Source: Gemmatimonadales bacterium
Lineage (GTDB): Bacteria; Gemmatimonadota; Gemmatimonadetes; Gemmatimonadales; GWC2-71-9
Direction of reading: 5' to 3'
Assembly (NCBI GenBank): GCA_025934955.1
Contig: JAICWE010000014.1
Coordinates: 1 to 59,017, forward strand
Length of the DNA: 59,017 nt
Both the position numbers and the translations under genes were made by a program. Below are positions 49,478 through 58,679 of the stretch, piece by piece. The notes under the pieces are model-generated. The model was not told where the DNA came from. It saw only the letters and a list, made by a program, of their open reading frames with translations, and searched no databases. The first letter of the stretch is position 1, and every line of letters starts with the position of its first letter.

Positions 49478-50387
49478 ACGCCACCCGCGGGTCCACCTTG
49501 GCATAGGCGAGGTCGGTGAGAAGGTTGACCAGCACGAAGACGACGCTGAGGAAGAGGATGCTGCCCTGGATGGCGGGGAGATCCCGCTTCTCGATCGCGT
49601 TCAGCACGTAGCGGCCGACGCCGGGCCAGGAGAAGATCGTCTCGGTGAGGATCGAGCCGGTGAGGTAGGAGCCGAAGTCGAGACCGAGCACGGTGACGAC
49701 GGGCAGCAGCGCGTTGCGGAGCGCATGCCGCAGCACCACGCGCAGCTCGCCCAGTCCCTTGGCGCGCGCGGTCCGCACGAAATCGCTGCGCAGCGCCTCC
49801 ATGGTGGCGGCGCGTGCCATCCGCGAGATGATGGCGACCGAGCGCATGCCGAGCGTGAGCGCGGGGAGGATGAGGTACTTGAATCCGGACGAGCCCGACG
49901 GCGGCAGCCAGTGCAGCGCCACCGCGAAGACCAGAATGAGCAGCAGCCCCACCCAGTACACCGGGAACGACACGCCGAGATACGCCAGCAGGGCCGCGAG
50001 GCGATCGGGCCAGCTGCCGGGCCGCCAGGCGCCGTACACGCCGAGCGCGATGCCGGTGAGCGTGGCGAACAGCATCGCGGCGCCGGCGAGACGGAGCGTC
50101 GCGGGGAAGCGCTTGAGCAGGTCGCGCATGATCGGCCGGCGGGTGATGTAGCTCCGGCCCAGGTCGCCCTTCGCGATTCCGCCGACGTACTTGCCGAACT
50201 GCACGTAGAGCGGATCGTCGAGGTGCAGGTCGCGGCGGAGCCGCGCAATGGTGGCGGAGTCGGAGCGCTCGCCCACCATCGCCTGTACCGGATCGCCGGG
50301 GGCAACGTAGAGCAGCAGAAAGGTGACGACCAGCACGCCGAGCAGCGTCGGGAGCACCAGCGCGAGGCGCCAGGCGAGGAAGCGCAT
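49470..50387 (-). CDS. Peptide ABC transporter permease (DppB/OppB type)
   Basis: This 305-residue permease has six membrane helices and the DppB N-terminus (RFLAWRLALVLPTLLGVLVVTFLLLYVAPGDPVQAMVG). The cytosolic EAA loop is EALRSDFVRTARAKGLGELRVVLRHALRNALLPVV, and SWPGVGRYVLNAIEKRDLPAIQGSILFLS closes it. ATG 50387 overlaps the binding-protein stop by one base (TGATG); GTG 50390 is possible. No DppC partner or ATPase subunit is encoded in this window. Confidence 0.93.
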   Translation of the reverse strand: MRFLAWRLALVLPTLLGVLVVTFLLLYVAPGDPVQAMVGERSDSATIARLRRDLHLDDPLYVQFGKYVGGIAKGDLGRSYITRRPIMRDLLKRFPATLRLAGAAMLFATLTGIALGVYGAWRPGSWPDRLAALLAYLGVSFPVYWVGLLLILVFAVALHWLPPSGSSGFKYLILPALTLGMRSVAIISRMARAATMEALRSDFVRTARAKGLGELRVVLRHALRNALLPVVTVLGLDFGSYLTGSILTETIFSWPGVGRYVLNAIEKRDLPAIQGSILFLSVVFVLVNLLTDLAYAKVDPRVAYD

Positions 50388-51937
50388 CACTTCGTGACCG
50401 CCACATCGGTCCGGCGGGTGTCCATCCAGCGCTGGCCGAAGAAGATCGCGGGGATGCGCCAGCCGGTGACGTCAGGCTGCAGCGCCCAGAGGTCCACCGG
50501 GAACCAGAGGAATATCCACGGCGCCAGATCGAAGATGCGGCCGTCCACGTCGCGGGCGAGCGCCGCCTGCTGGGCCGAGTCGGGCGTGCTGCGCATCCGC
50601 TCGATCATGGCGTCGAGTGCGGTGTCGGCGAGAAAGGCGTAGTTGCCGCCGGGGCCGCGGTTCTTCGAGTCGAAGAGCGGGTAGGTGAAGTTTTCCGCAT
50701 CCGGATAGTCGGCGTACCAGTCGCTGAGGAAGAGATCGGCCTGACCCTTCCGCACGGCGGCGCGGGCGCTCGACGCGTCGCGCTCGACGATCTCCACTCG
50801 AATGCCGACGGCGCCGAGATACTGCTGCACCGACTGGGCGATGCGGGCGTACTCCGGCCGCTGTGAGCGCCAGAGTTGCAGCGGAAATCCGCCGGCGTAG
50901 CCCGCCTCGGCGAGCAGACGGCGGGCGGCCGCGGGATCGTAATGGTACGGCGCGCGGGTCGAGTCGTACCCGACGATGCCCGGCGGGATCACCCCGGCGG
51001 CGCGCACGCCGCGGTCGGCCATGACGGTGTGGAGCAACGTCGGCACGTCCACCGCGAGGTTGATGGCGCGGCGGACCCGCACATCCCGGAGCGGTCCGCG
51101 GGTCGTGTTCATCGCGATGTAGAGATCGCGGATGGCGGGACGACGCTGGAGCTCGTCGGGATGGGCCAGCTCCCAGCGGCGGGTCTCGCCGAAGGGGATC
51201 TCGACTACGGTGAGCTGCTGCGCCTCGTACTCGGCCGCCTGCGTCAGCGGCTCCGGGATGATGCGGATGCGGAGCGAGTCGGACCTGGGTGCGCCGCCCC
51301 AGTAGTCGGGGTTCTTCGCCAGCATGATCTCATCGTCGTGCGACCACGACACGAAGCGCCACGGCCCGCTACCGACCGGATGCTGGTCGAAGTCGGCCGG
51401 CGGATCGGGCGGAACGATGGCCGTGGCCGGCATGGCGAGGAACTTGGGGAAGATGTTGAGCGGCTGGTCCAGCGTAATGACGAGCGTCGTATCGTCCGGC
51501 GCCGCGAGCCCGTCGACCTCGGACGAGGTGCCGGCGGTGAATGCCGCGGCGCCACGGATCGGGGTGAGCGGCCAGGCGCGGGCGCCGGTGTTCTTCGGAT
51601 CGAGCGCGCGGAGGAACGAGGTGCGCACCTCGTGCGCGGTGAGGGGGCGCCCGTCGTGGAAGCGGGCGCCGGTCCGGATGTGAAAGGTGTAGACCCGGCC
51701 GGTCGAGTCGGTTTCCCAGCGGGTTGCGAGACCCGGCACCAGCCGGCCGTCCACGTCGAACCGCGTCACCGTGTCGAACAGCAGTGCTACGACCTCGCCG
51801 GTCGGGACGTCGGTCGAGAGCGCCGGATCGAGTGAGCGCGGGTCGTAGGTGAAGTAGTACTGGAGCGCACGGCTCTCATCATCGCCGCCGCAGGCGGAGA
51901 GCAGGATCAGGAGGGCGGCGGTGAGGAGGTTGCGCAT
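50387..51937 (-). CDS. Peptide ABC transporter substrate-binding lipoprotein (family 5)
   Basis: This 516-residue protein has a lipoprotein signal (MRNLLTAALLILLSACGG). The mature part is an SBP_bac_5 domain: FTYDPRSLDPALSTDVPTGEVVALLFDTV, VYTFHIRTGARFHDGRPLTAHEV, PVGSGPWRFVSWSHDDEIMLAKNPDYWGG, and RVRRAINLAVD. Such proteins bind di- or oligopeptides, including cell-wall peptides. Gene order binding protein, permease, DacB suggests the ligand may be muropeptide-derived. Divergent from the Omp85 gene. Confidence 0.93.
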   Translation of the reverse strand: MRNLLTAALLILLSACGGDDESRALQYYFTYDPRSLDPALSTDVPTGEVVALLFDTVTRFDVDGRLVPGLATRWETDSTGRVYTFHIRTGARFHDGRPLTAHEVRTSFLRALDPKNTGARAWPLTPIRGAAAFTAGTSSEVDGLAAPDDTTLVITLDQPLNIFPKFLAMPATAIVPPDPPADFDQHPVGSGPWRFVSWSHDDEIMLAKNPDYWGGAPRSDSLRIRIIPEPLTQAAEYEAQQLTVVEIPFGETRRWELAHPDELQRRPAIRDLYIAMNTTRGPLRDVRVRRAINLAVDVPTLLHTVMADRGVRAAGVIPPGIVGYDSTRAPYHYDPAAARRLLAEAGYAGGFPLQLWRSQRPEYARIAQSVQQYLGAVGIRVEIVERDASSARAAVRKGQADLFLSDWYADYPDAENFTYPLFDSKNRGPGGNYAFLADTALDAMIERMRSTPDSAQQAALARDVDGRIFDLAPWIFLWFPVDLWALQPDVTGWRIPAIFFGQRWMDTRRTDVAVTK

Positions 51938-52064
51938 CGGGGATAAGGCGGTCAAACTACACAGCTTAGATCGCACCGTCAATCGCTCGGGCCGCAGTGT
52001 CGCGGCGCGCCTCCAACGTCGTGGAGTGTTTCGTTTCTTGCCACTTGCTCGCCTCGGTGACGGT

Positions 52065-54266
52065 GTGAAGGCGCGGCGTGCCGCGATCGGCATCGCCATC
52101 GGCACCGCGATCGGGGTGTCGGCTGTCGCATTGTCGACGCGGCGAGTGGCAGCGCAGACCCCCGCGCCGGCTCCGGCCGTGCGCAGCGACACGCCGGCGG
52201 CGCCCGCGGTCAACGGCGACCGTGTCGTGCGGCAGCTCAAGTTCGAGGGAAACCACGCGCTCGACGCGCAGACGCTCGCGGCATCCATCAGCACCACCAA
52301 CTCCAGCTTCTTCGCGACGAACCCGGTGTTCAAATGGATCGGCCTGGGCGAGAAGCGTTACTTCGACGAGACCGATTTCCAGCGCGACGTGCTGCGGCTC
52401 GAGGTGCTGTACAAGCGGAGCGGCTTTCCCGATGTGCAGGTCGACACGACGGTGCGGCGCGATCCGGAGAACGTGTACGTCACCTTCCGCATTCGGGAGG
52501 GGAAGCCGATCCGGGTGCGATCGCTCACCTGGAGCGGGCTCGACTCGGTGCGAGCCGACGCGCGGACGAACCTGCTGGTCGATCTCCCGATCGCGGTGGG
52601 CGACCCGTTCAACCGCTTCGCGCTGCAGACCGCGATCGACACGGTCACCCAGCGGCTCCGCAATCGCGGGTATCCCGGCGCGGAGATCTTCCGGCAGTTC
52701 ACGTCGAACGAACGGGAGCGCACCGCGACCATTGCGCTCGATGTGGTGCCGGGCCCGCGCGCCCACATCAGCACCATCCGGGTCGAGGGCTCGACCCGGG
52801 TGGATTCGTCGGTGGCGCGGAAGCTCCTGGTGACGCGGCCGCATCGGGCGTACCGCGAGGATGAGCTGCTGGAGAGCCAGCGCAATCTGTACGGATCGGA
52901 CCTGTACGCGCTGGCATCGGTGAGTATCGACTCGGCGCACTACGCGCCCGGGTCCGACTCGGTGCCGCTGCTGGTGCGCGTGACCGACGCGCCGCCGTAC
53001 CGCGCCCGGGCCGGCGTCGGCTACGGCACCAACGACTGTTTCCGCACTCAGGCCGGCCTCACCCAGCGCAACTTCCTCGGCGCGGGGCAGGTATTCGACC
53101 TGAACACCCGCGTGTCCAAGATCGGGGTGGGCACGCCGCTCGACGCCGGACTGGAGAACAGTCTCTGCCCGGTGCTCAACCAGGACACGGTCGGCTCCTT
53201 CCAGCTCAACTACAACGTGACCGCGTCGCTCCGGCGACCGGCGTTTCTCTCGTCGCGCAACACCCTGTCGGCGTCGGTGTACGCGGAGCGGCGCTCGGAG
53301 TTCAAGGTGTATCTCCGCAGCGAGCTGGGCGCGCAGCTCACCTTCACCCGGGAGACGCCGCGCCGCCGGCTCCCGATCAGCGTCACCTACACGCTTGCCT
53401 ATGGTCGCACCACCGCGACGCCGGCGGTGTTCTGCGCCTTCTTCAGCAGCTGCGACCCGGCGGACATCGCCTTCCTCCAGGAGCGGCGGCGGCTGGCGAC
53501 CCTCGGCTTCAACATCACGGCGCCTCGGGCCAACAGTCCGATCGATCCGACCCGCGGCTTCGTGACGTCGTTCGACGCGGTGACCAGCTCGCGCTACCTG
53601 CTGTCGTCGCCGCAGCAGGAATTCACCCGGCTCACCGCGGATGGTGCGTGGTACCGAACGCTGGCGCGCGACGTGGTGCTGAGCTGGCACCTGCGTGGCG
53701 GGGTGCTCTTTGCGCCGGCGATCCGGCCGGGACCGAGCGGCTCGTTCGTGCCGCTGGAGCAGCGCTACTACGCCGGTGGTCCCAACGACGTACGCGGCTA
53801 CCAGCGCAATGAGCTGGGGCCGGTGGTGTACGTCGTGGCCGACACCGCGCTGTTCGATGCCGACGTGCATGGCGACCCGACGCTGCTCCAGTCGAAGCAG
53901 GTGCGCGTCGCCGCGACCGGCGGCAACACGCTGCTCATCGGGCAGGTGGAGCTGCGGATGCCGGCGCCGATCTTCAGCTCGCGGCTGCGGCTCGCGGCCT
54001 TTGCCGACGCCGGCTCGCTCTGGGAGCGCGGCGCCGCCGGATCGCGTGCGGCGATCCGGGTGACGCCGGGCATCGGCCTGCGGGTCGCGACGCCGCTGGG
54101 ACCCGCGCGGCTCGACGTCGCCTACAATCCGTACAAGCTGCTCTCGGGGCCGCTGTTCGTGACCGACTCGACCGGCCAGCTCACGCCGGTGCCCGGCGCA
54201 TCGAGCTTCGTGCTCGACCGCACCAGCAACTTCACCTTCCACTTCTCGGTGGGGCAGCCGTTCTGA
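52065..54266 (+). CDS. Omp85-family outer-membrane protein (TamA/BamA-like)
   Basis: This 733-residue protein has a signal peptide (MKARRAAIGIAIGTAIGVSAVALS, cleavage near VAAQ), an Ala/Pro linker, then POTRA domains: VVRQLKFEGNHALDAQTLAASI, IREGKPIRVRSLTWSGLDSV, PRAHISTIRVEGSTRVDSSV. The C-terminal half is a 16-strand-type barrel, with YYAGGPNDVRGYQRNELGPVVY (the VRGY/F motif of Omp85) and a terminal aromatic FTFHFSVGQPF. GTG 52065 is proposed as start; GTG 52026 is also possible. Its stop overlaps the TamB-like start (TGATG). Probably a TamA-like translocase that works with TamB. Confidence 0.92.
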   Translation: MKARRAAIGIAIGTAIGVSAVALSTRRVAAQTPAPAPAVRSDTPAAPAVNGDRVVRQLKFEGNHALDAQTLAASISTTNSSFFATNPVFKWIGLGEKRYFDETDFQRDVLRLEVLYKRSGFPDVQVDTTVRRDPENVYVTFRIREGKPIRVRSLTWSGLDSVRADARTNLLVDLPIAVGDPFNRFALQTAIDTVTQRLRNRGYPGAEIFRQFTSNERERTATIALDVVPGPRAHISTIRVEGSTRVDSSVARKLLVTRPHRAYREDELLESQRNLYGSDLYALASVSIDSAHYAPGSDSVPLLVRVTDAPPYRARAGVGYGTNDCFRTQAGLTQRNFLGAGQVFDLNTRVSKIGVGTPLDAGLENSLCPVLNQDTVGSFQLNYNVTASLRRPAFLSSRNTLSASVYAERRSEFKVYLRSELGAQLTFTRETPRRRLPISVTYTLAYGRTTATPAVFCAFFSSCDPADIAFLQERRRLATLGFNITAPRANSPIDPTRGFVTSFDAVTSSRYLLSSPQQEFTRLTADGAWYRTLARDVVLSWHLRGGVLFAPAIRPGPSGSFVPLEQRYYAGGPNDVRGYQRNELGPVVYVVADTALFDADVHGDPTLLQSKQVRVAATGGNTLLIGQVELRMPAPIFSSRLRLAAFADAGSLWERGAAGSRAAIRVTPGIGLRVATPLGPARLDVAYNPYKLLSGPLFVTDSTGQLTPVPGASSFVLDRTSNFTFHFSVGQPF

Positions 54267-57200
54267 TGCGCCGGCGCGTCGCGCGGTTCTTCTTCGTGAT
54301 CCTGTTCGGCGCCGTGGCCACGGTGCTGGGCACGATCACGGCGATGCTGCTGACGCCGCCCGGCCGTGACCTCCTCGCGCGGAACGTCTCCGCCCAGCTC
54401 GACCGCGCGGTGCTGGGCCGCGTGGACGTCGGCTACATCTCCGGCTCGTTCCTCTACGATCTCACGCTCAAGCGGCTGGTCGTGCGCGACACCGCCGGGA
54501 TCGTGCTGGCCAACCTGCCGCTGGTCCGGGTGAGCTACCGGCTGCCCAGTCTCCTCGCGGGCAACATCGTGCTCACCGGCGTGACGCTCGACCGTCCGGT
54601 GATCCAGCTCATCAAGCACCGCAACGGCCGGATGAACTACGAGGAGATCCTCCGACTCGGCAAAGGCGCGCCCGGCGGGACGTCGCCGCTGGTGGAGCTT
54701 CGCAACGTGCGGATCACCGATGGCTCGCTCCGCATCCTGCTCCCGTGGAACCCGCCGCCTAACGCGCGCACCGCCGCCCAGCGCGACTCCGCGCTCGCGG
54801 CCGAGCGGGCCCGGCCGGGCCGGCGGATCGAGACCAGCGCGGAGGGTCTGCGCCGCGTGATCGCGCTCGACCCGCTCACCACGCGGCTCTCGCGGCTTCG
54901 CATCACCACGCCCGACCACCTGCCATTCACGGTGGACTTCGACTCGATCGCCACCCGGGTCAGCGACCCGCAGGTCACGCTGACCGACGCCGCGGGCCGG
55001 CTCCGGCTGCACTCGGACAGCGCCGTGTTCAGCCTCCAGCGTGTGTCGCTGCCCGGCACCGAGGCGCACGGCGGCGGCGCCATCACCTGGCCGCGCGACT
55101 CGATGATGTACGACTTCCAGCTCATCGCGCACCAAGTGGACCTCGCCGATCTGCGATGGGTGTCGCCCCAGTTTCCCGACATGACGGGCTACGGCACCAT
55201 CACCGCACACTCGGTGAGCGGCGATCACGTCGAGTACACGCTCGAGGATCTCCACCTGCGCCACCTTGCGCAGCGGGTGGACGGCCGGCTGGTGGCGATC
55301 ACCGACGCGCACCGCGGCCTCGGCGTGCGCGACCTGCGCCTCGGACTCAGCGCGCTCGACCTCGACGCGGTGCGGCCGTATCTCGACACGCTGCCGTTCC
55401 ACGGCACGATCACCGGCACCGTGAAGGCGAACGGCTACCTGCACGCGATCACCACGTCGGTCGACTGGAACTTCGCCGACGCGCTGGTGCCGGGCCGACC
55501 GGTGAGCCACATCGTCGCCGACGGCGTGATCCGCACCGGCAAGGAAGGGCTGGTCTTCGACAGCGTCCAGGTCCGGAGCTCCGACATCGATCTCGGCACG
55601 GTGAAGCAGTTCGCGCCGGCGGTGGCGCTGGACGGGCGGCTCGCCGCGAGCGGGCTGCTCGACGGACCGCTCAAGGACGTGGACTTCACCGGCACCATCC
55701 GTCATCGGGACGACGATCGGCCCGAGAGCGTGGCCGACGGATACATCCACCTCGATACCCGGCGCGACACGCTCGCGCTCGCCACCGACGTGACGCTCGA
55801 TCCGCTCTCGTTCGACGGGATCCGACGCGCCTTCCCATCGCTCAAGACCCGCGGCGACCTCCGCGGCACCTTCCGAAGCGAGGGCACCCTCTCGCATCTG
55901 ACGGTGGCCGCCGACGTCACCGGCGCCATCGGCGCGATCGCGGCACAGGGCACGGTGACGCTGCTGCCGCCGCGCTTCGGCGCCGACTCGCTGGCGGTGC
56001 GGTTCAAGGGCGTGGATCTCGCCGCGGTGCGCGATACCGGGCCGGCGACGTCGCTCACCGGCACGCTGCTGGTGAGCGGCACCATGGACACGCTGCGCGC
56101 GCCGGAGGGCACCGTCCAGCTCAGCCTCGCGCCCAGTTCGGTACGCGACTTCGCGCTCGACACGCTCTACGCCCGCGCCGCAGTGCAGGACAGCGTCATT
56201 CACGTGGACTCGGCGTACGCCGGGTGGAAGGGCGCGCGCGCCGGCGGCTCGGGCACGCTCGGCTGGGCCCGGCCGCACGCCGGCGAGATGCACTTCCGCC
56301 TCGCCGCCGACAGCCTGCTGCCGTTCGACTCGCTCGCGCTCGCGCTGACCCACTCGACGCGCGACACCAGCACGGCGCTCCATCCGCTCAACGGCACCGT
56401 CGATGCCGCGGTCACGCTGAGCGGCAGTCTCGACACGCTCCAGGCCGCCGGCGCGTTCACGCTGCGGAACCTCGCCTTCCAGCGGCTCCGCGGCGACCTG
56501 GTCAGCGGCGGCGCGAGCTGGACCGGCGGCACCCGGCCCACGGTCGGGCTGCTGGTCCAAACCGATTCGGTGTTCGACGGGCCGACGGCGCTGCGGAACG
56601 TCCGCTTTCAGCTCGCGGGTCCGGCGGATTCGGTGGACTGGGTCGGCGGCGTCCTGGTCGGCGCGCTCGCGGACGTGAACGCGAGCGGGCGGTGGTGGCG
56701 GCGCGGTGCGGTGCAGACCGTTGCGATGGATACGCTGCGGGCCGCGCTGGCGACGCGGAGCTGGCGGCTGAGCCGGCCGGCGACGATCACGCTGAGCGAC
56801 TCGGCGCCCTCGGTTTCGACGCTGGCACTCACCGCCACCGACGGCAGCGGCGCCATCCAGGCGACCGGCTCGATTCCGGGCGCGCAGCCGGGCGAGCTCA
56901 CCCTCGAGGCGATTGACGTGAACGCGCAGGACCTCTACTCGCTGATGGGGAAGGACACCTCGGGCGTCGCGGGAAACATCGGCATCAATCTCCAGATCGG
57001 CGGGCGGGCGGCGGAGCCGACGCTGCGCGGCACGGTCTCGCTGGCCGACGCGCGCTTCAGCGACGCGCGGCTTCCGTACCTGCAGGGCGTGCTCGACTAC
57101 GCCGCGCGCCGGCTCGACGCCAACCTCCTCCTCTGGCGCACCGGCGCGCCGGTGCTGTCCGTGGAGGCGCAGCTTCCCGTCGACCTGGCGTTCGAGAGCC

Positions 57201-58678
57201 GCACCGACCGGCAGCTCCCCGGCGACCTGCACGTCCGGCTCCGCGCCGACAGCGTGGATCTCGCCATCGTCGAGGCGGTGACCAGCGGACTGCGCGACGT
57301 GAGCGGTACGCTCGCCGCCGACGTGACGGTGGGCGGCGGCTGGGACCTGCCGGAGCTGACCGGCTACGCGGAGGTGCGGAACGGCGCGATGTCGCTGCCC
57401 GGGCTCGGCGTCCGCTACAGCCGGGTGGGCGGCCGCCTGGAGCTGGCGAGCGACACGCTGCACCTGAAGAACGTCGCGCTCGAGACCGGCAACGGGCGGG
57501 AGGCGGACGAGCGCGGCCGGCTCGACGTCACCGGCTTCGTGCACCTGCACAACCTGGCGCACCCCGAGCTCGGCCTGCACCTCGCGGCCAGCAACTTCCG
57601 CGCGATCGACGTGCGCAATTTCCTCTCGCTCACCGCCACCGGCGGCATCGACCTGAAGGGCCCGTTCTACGGCGCGACCGCGACCGGCAGCATCACCGCG
57701 GACAACGGCGTGCTCTACTTCGCCGACCTCGTCTCCAAGAAGATCATCGATCTGAGCGATCCGACGATCGCCGACCTGGTGGACACCACGCTGATCCGCC
57801 GGCGCGGGCTCGGCGCCGGGTTCTCCACCGCGTTCGTGGACCAGCTCAACGTCGCCGACATGAAGGTGGCGCTCGGCTCCGATTTCTGGCTCCGCTCGGG
57901 CGAGGCGAACATCAAGCTCGGCGGCGACGTCACCGCCAGCAAGGTGAAGAAGGAGTACCGCCTCGACGGCACGCTCGAGGCCGAGCGCGGCATCTACACG
58001 CTCAAGATCGGACCGGTGAGCCGCGACTTCACGGTGACGCGCGGCAGCGTCCGCTACCTCGGCACGCCGGACCTGAACGCCGAGCTCGACATCGCGGCCG
58101 AGTACGACGTGCACACGGTGACCAACCAGGAAGTGCCGGTCATCGCGCGCATCACCGGGACGATCCTGGCGCCGAAGCTGGCGCTGGAGAGCACCCAGCG
58201 ACCGCCGATTCCCGAGGCCGACCTCGTCTCGTATCTGATCACCGGCGCGCCGGTGGCGGAGGCGAACGTGCTGGGGCAGGGGCGCGCCGTCGAGAGCGCG
58301 CTGGCCTATCTGTCGAGCGCGCTCTCCAGCGAGTTCGAGCGCGCGGTGGTGAGCGACCTCGGCCTGCCGATCGATCTGCTCGAGATCCGCCCCGGCGTGC
58401 TCCAGGGCCCGACCGGCTCCAGTCTGACGCAGGTGACCGCGGGCTGGCAGCTCGGCAACAAGACGTTCCTCACGCTGAACGCCGGCTTCTGCACCCAGCA
58501 GAATTTCGGTTATCAGAACGTCGGGGCCAGTCTCGAGCGGCGCTTCAGCCGTGCGTGGCGCGCCCAGATCAGCATCGAGCCGACCTATCAGTCGTGCCTC
58601 GCCACCAACATCATCACGTTCAACTCGACGAGCGCCTATCAGGTCGGCGCCGACGTCTTCTGGGAGCGGGAGTTCTAG
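54266..58678 (+). CDS. TamB-like translocation/assembly protein (DUF490)
   Basis: This 1470-residue protein starts with one membrane anchor (VARFFFVILFGAVATVLGTITAML) followed by a very long beta-rich periplasmic part of AsmA/TamB repeats and a C-terminal DUF490-like domain (YRLDGTLEAERGIYTLKIGPVSRDFTVTRGSVRYLGTPDLNAELDIAAEY; then PEADLVSYLITGAP). TamB spans the periplasm and helps move phospholipids or assemble outer-membrane proteins. Coupling to the Omp85 gene by TGATG supports a TamA-TamB complex. Contains GCCTAACG (54757-54764) as Pro-Asn codons. Confidence 0.93.
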   Translation: MRRRVARFFFVILFGAVATVLGTITAMLLTPPGRDLLARNVSAQLDRAVLGRVDVGYISGSFLYDLTLKRLVVRDTAGIVLANLPLVRVSYRLPSLLAGNIVLTGVTLDRPVIQLIKHRNGRMNYEEILRLGKGAPGGTSPLVELRNVRITDGSLRILLPWNPPPNARTAAQRDSALAAERARPGRRIETSAEGLRRVIALDPLTTRLSRLRITTPDHLPFTVDFDSIATRVSDPQVTLTDAAGRLRLHSDSAVFSLQRVSLPGTEAHGGGAITWPRDSMMYDFQLIAHQVDLADLRWVSPQFPDMTGYGTITAHSVSGDHVEYTLEDLHLRHLAQRVDGRLVAITDAHRGLGVRDLRLGLSALDLDAVRPYLDTLPFHGTITGTVKANGYLHAITTSVDWNFADALVPGRPVSHIVADGVIRTGKEGLVFDSVQVRSSDIDLGTVKQFAPAVALDGRLAASGLLDGPLKDVDFTGTIRHRDDDRPESVADGYIHLDTRRDTLALATDVTLDPLSFDGIRRAFPSLKTRGDLRGTFRSEGTLSHLTVAADVTGAIGAIAAQGTVTLLPPRFGADSLAVRFKGVDLAAVRDTGPATSLTGTLLVSGTMDTLRAPEGTVQLSLAPSSVRDFALDTLYARAAVQDSVIHVDSAYAGWKGARAGGSGTLGWARPHAGEMHFRLAADSLLPFDSLALALTHSTRDTSTALHPLNGTVDAAVTLSGSLDTLQAAGAFTLRNLAFQRLRGDLVSGGASWTGGTRPTVGLLVQTDSVFDGPTALRNVRFQLAGPADSVDWVGGVLVGALADVNASGRWWRRGAVQTVAMDTLRAALATRSWRLSRPATITLSDSAPSVSTLALTATDGSGAIQATGSIPGAQPGELTLEAIDVNAQDLYSLMGKDTSGVAGNIGINLQIGGRAAEPTLRGTVSLADARFSDARLPYLQGVLDYAARRLDANLLLWRTGAPVLSVEAQLPVDLAFESRTDRQLPGDLHVRLRADSVDLAIVEAVTSGLRDVSGTLAADVTVGGGWDLPELTGYAEVRNGAMSLPGLGVRYSRVGGRLELASDTLHLKNVALETGNGREADERGRLDVTGFVHLHNLAHPELGLHLAASNFRAIDVRNFLSLTATGGIDLKGPFYGATATGSITADNGVLYFADLVSKKIIDLSDPTIADLVDTTLIRRRGLGAGFSTAFVDQLNVADMKVALGSDFWLRSGEANIKLGGDVTASKVKKEYRLDGTLEAERGIYTLKIGPVSRDFTVTRGSVRYLGTPDLNAELDIAAEYDVHTVTNQEVPVIARITGTILAPKLALESTQRPPIPEADLVSYLITGAPVAEANVLGQGRAVESALAYLSSALSSEFERAVVSDLGLPIDLLEIRPGVLQGPTGSSLTQVTAGWQLGNKTFLTLNAGFCTQQNFGYQNVGASLERRFSRAWRAQISIEPTYQSCLATNIITFNSTSAYQVGADVFWEREF

Positions 58679-58679
58679 C

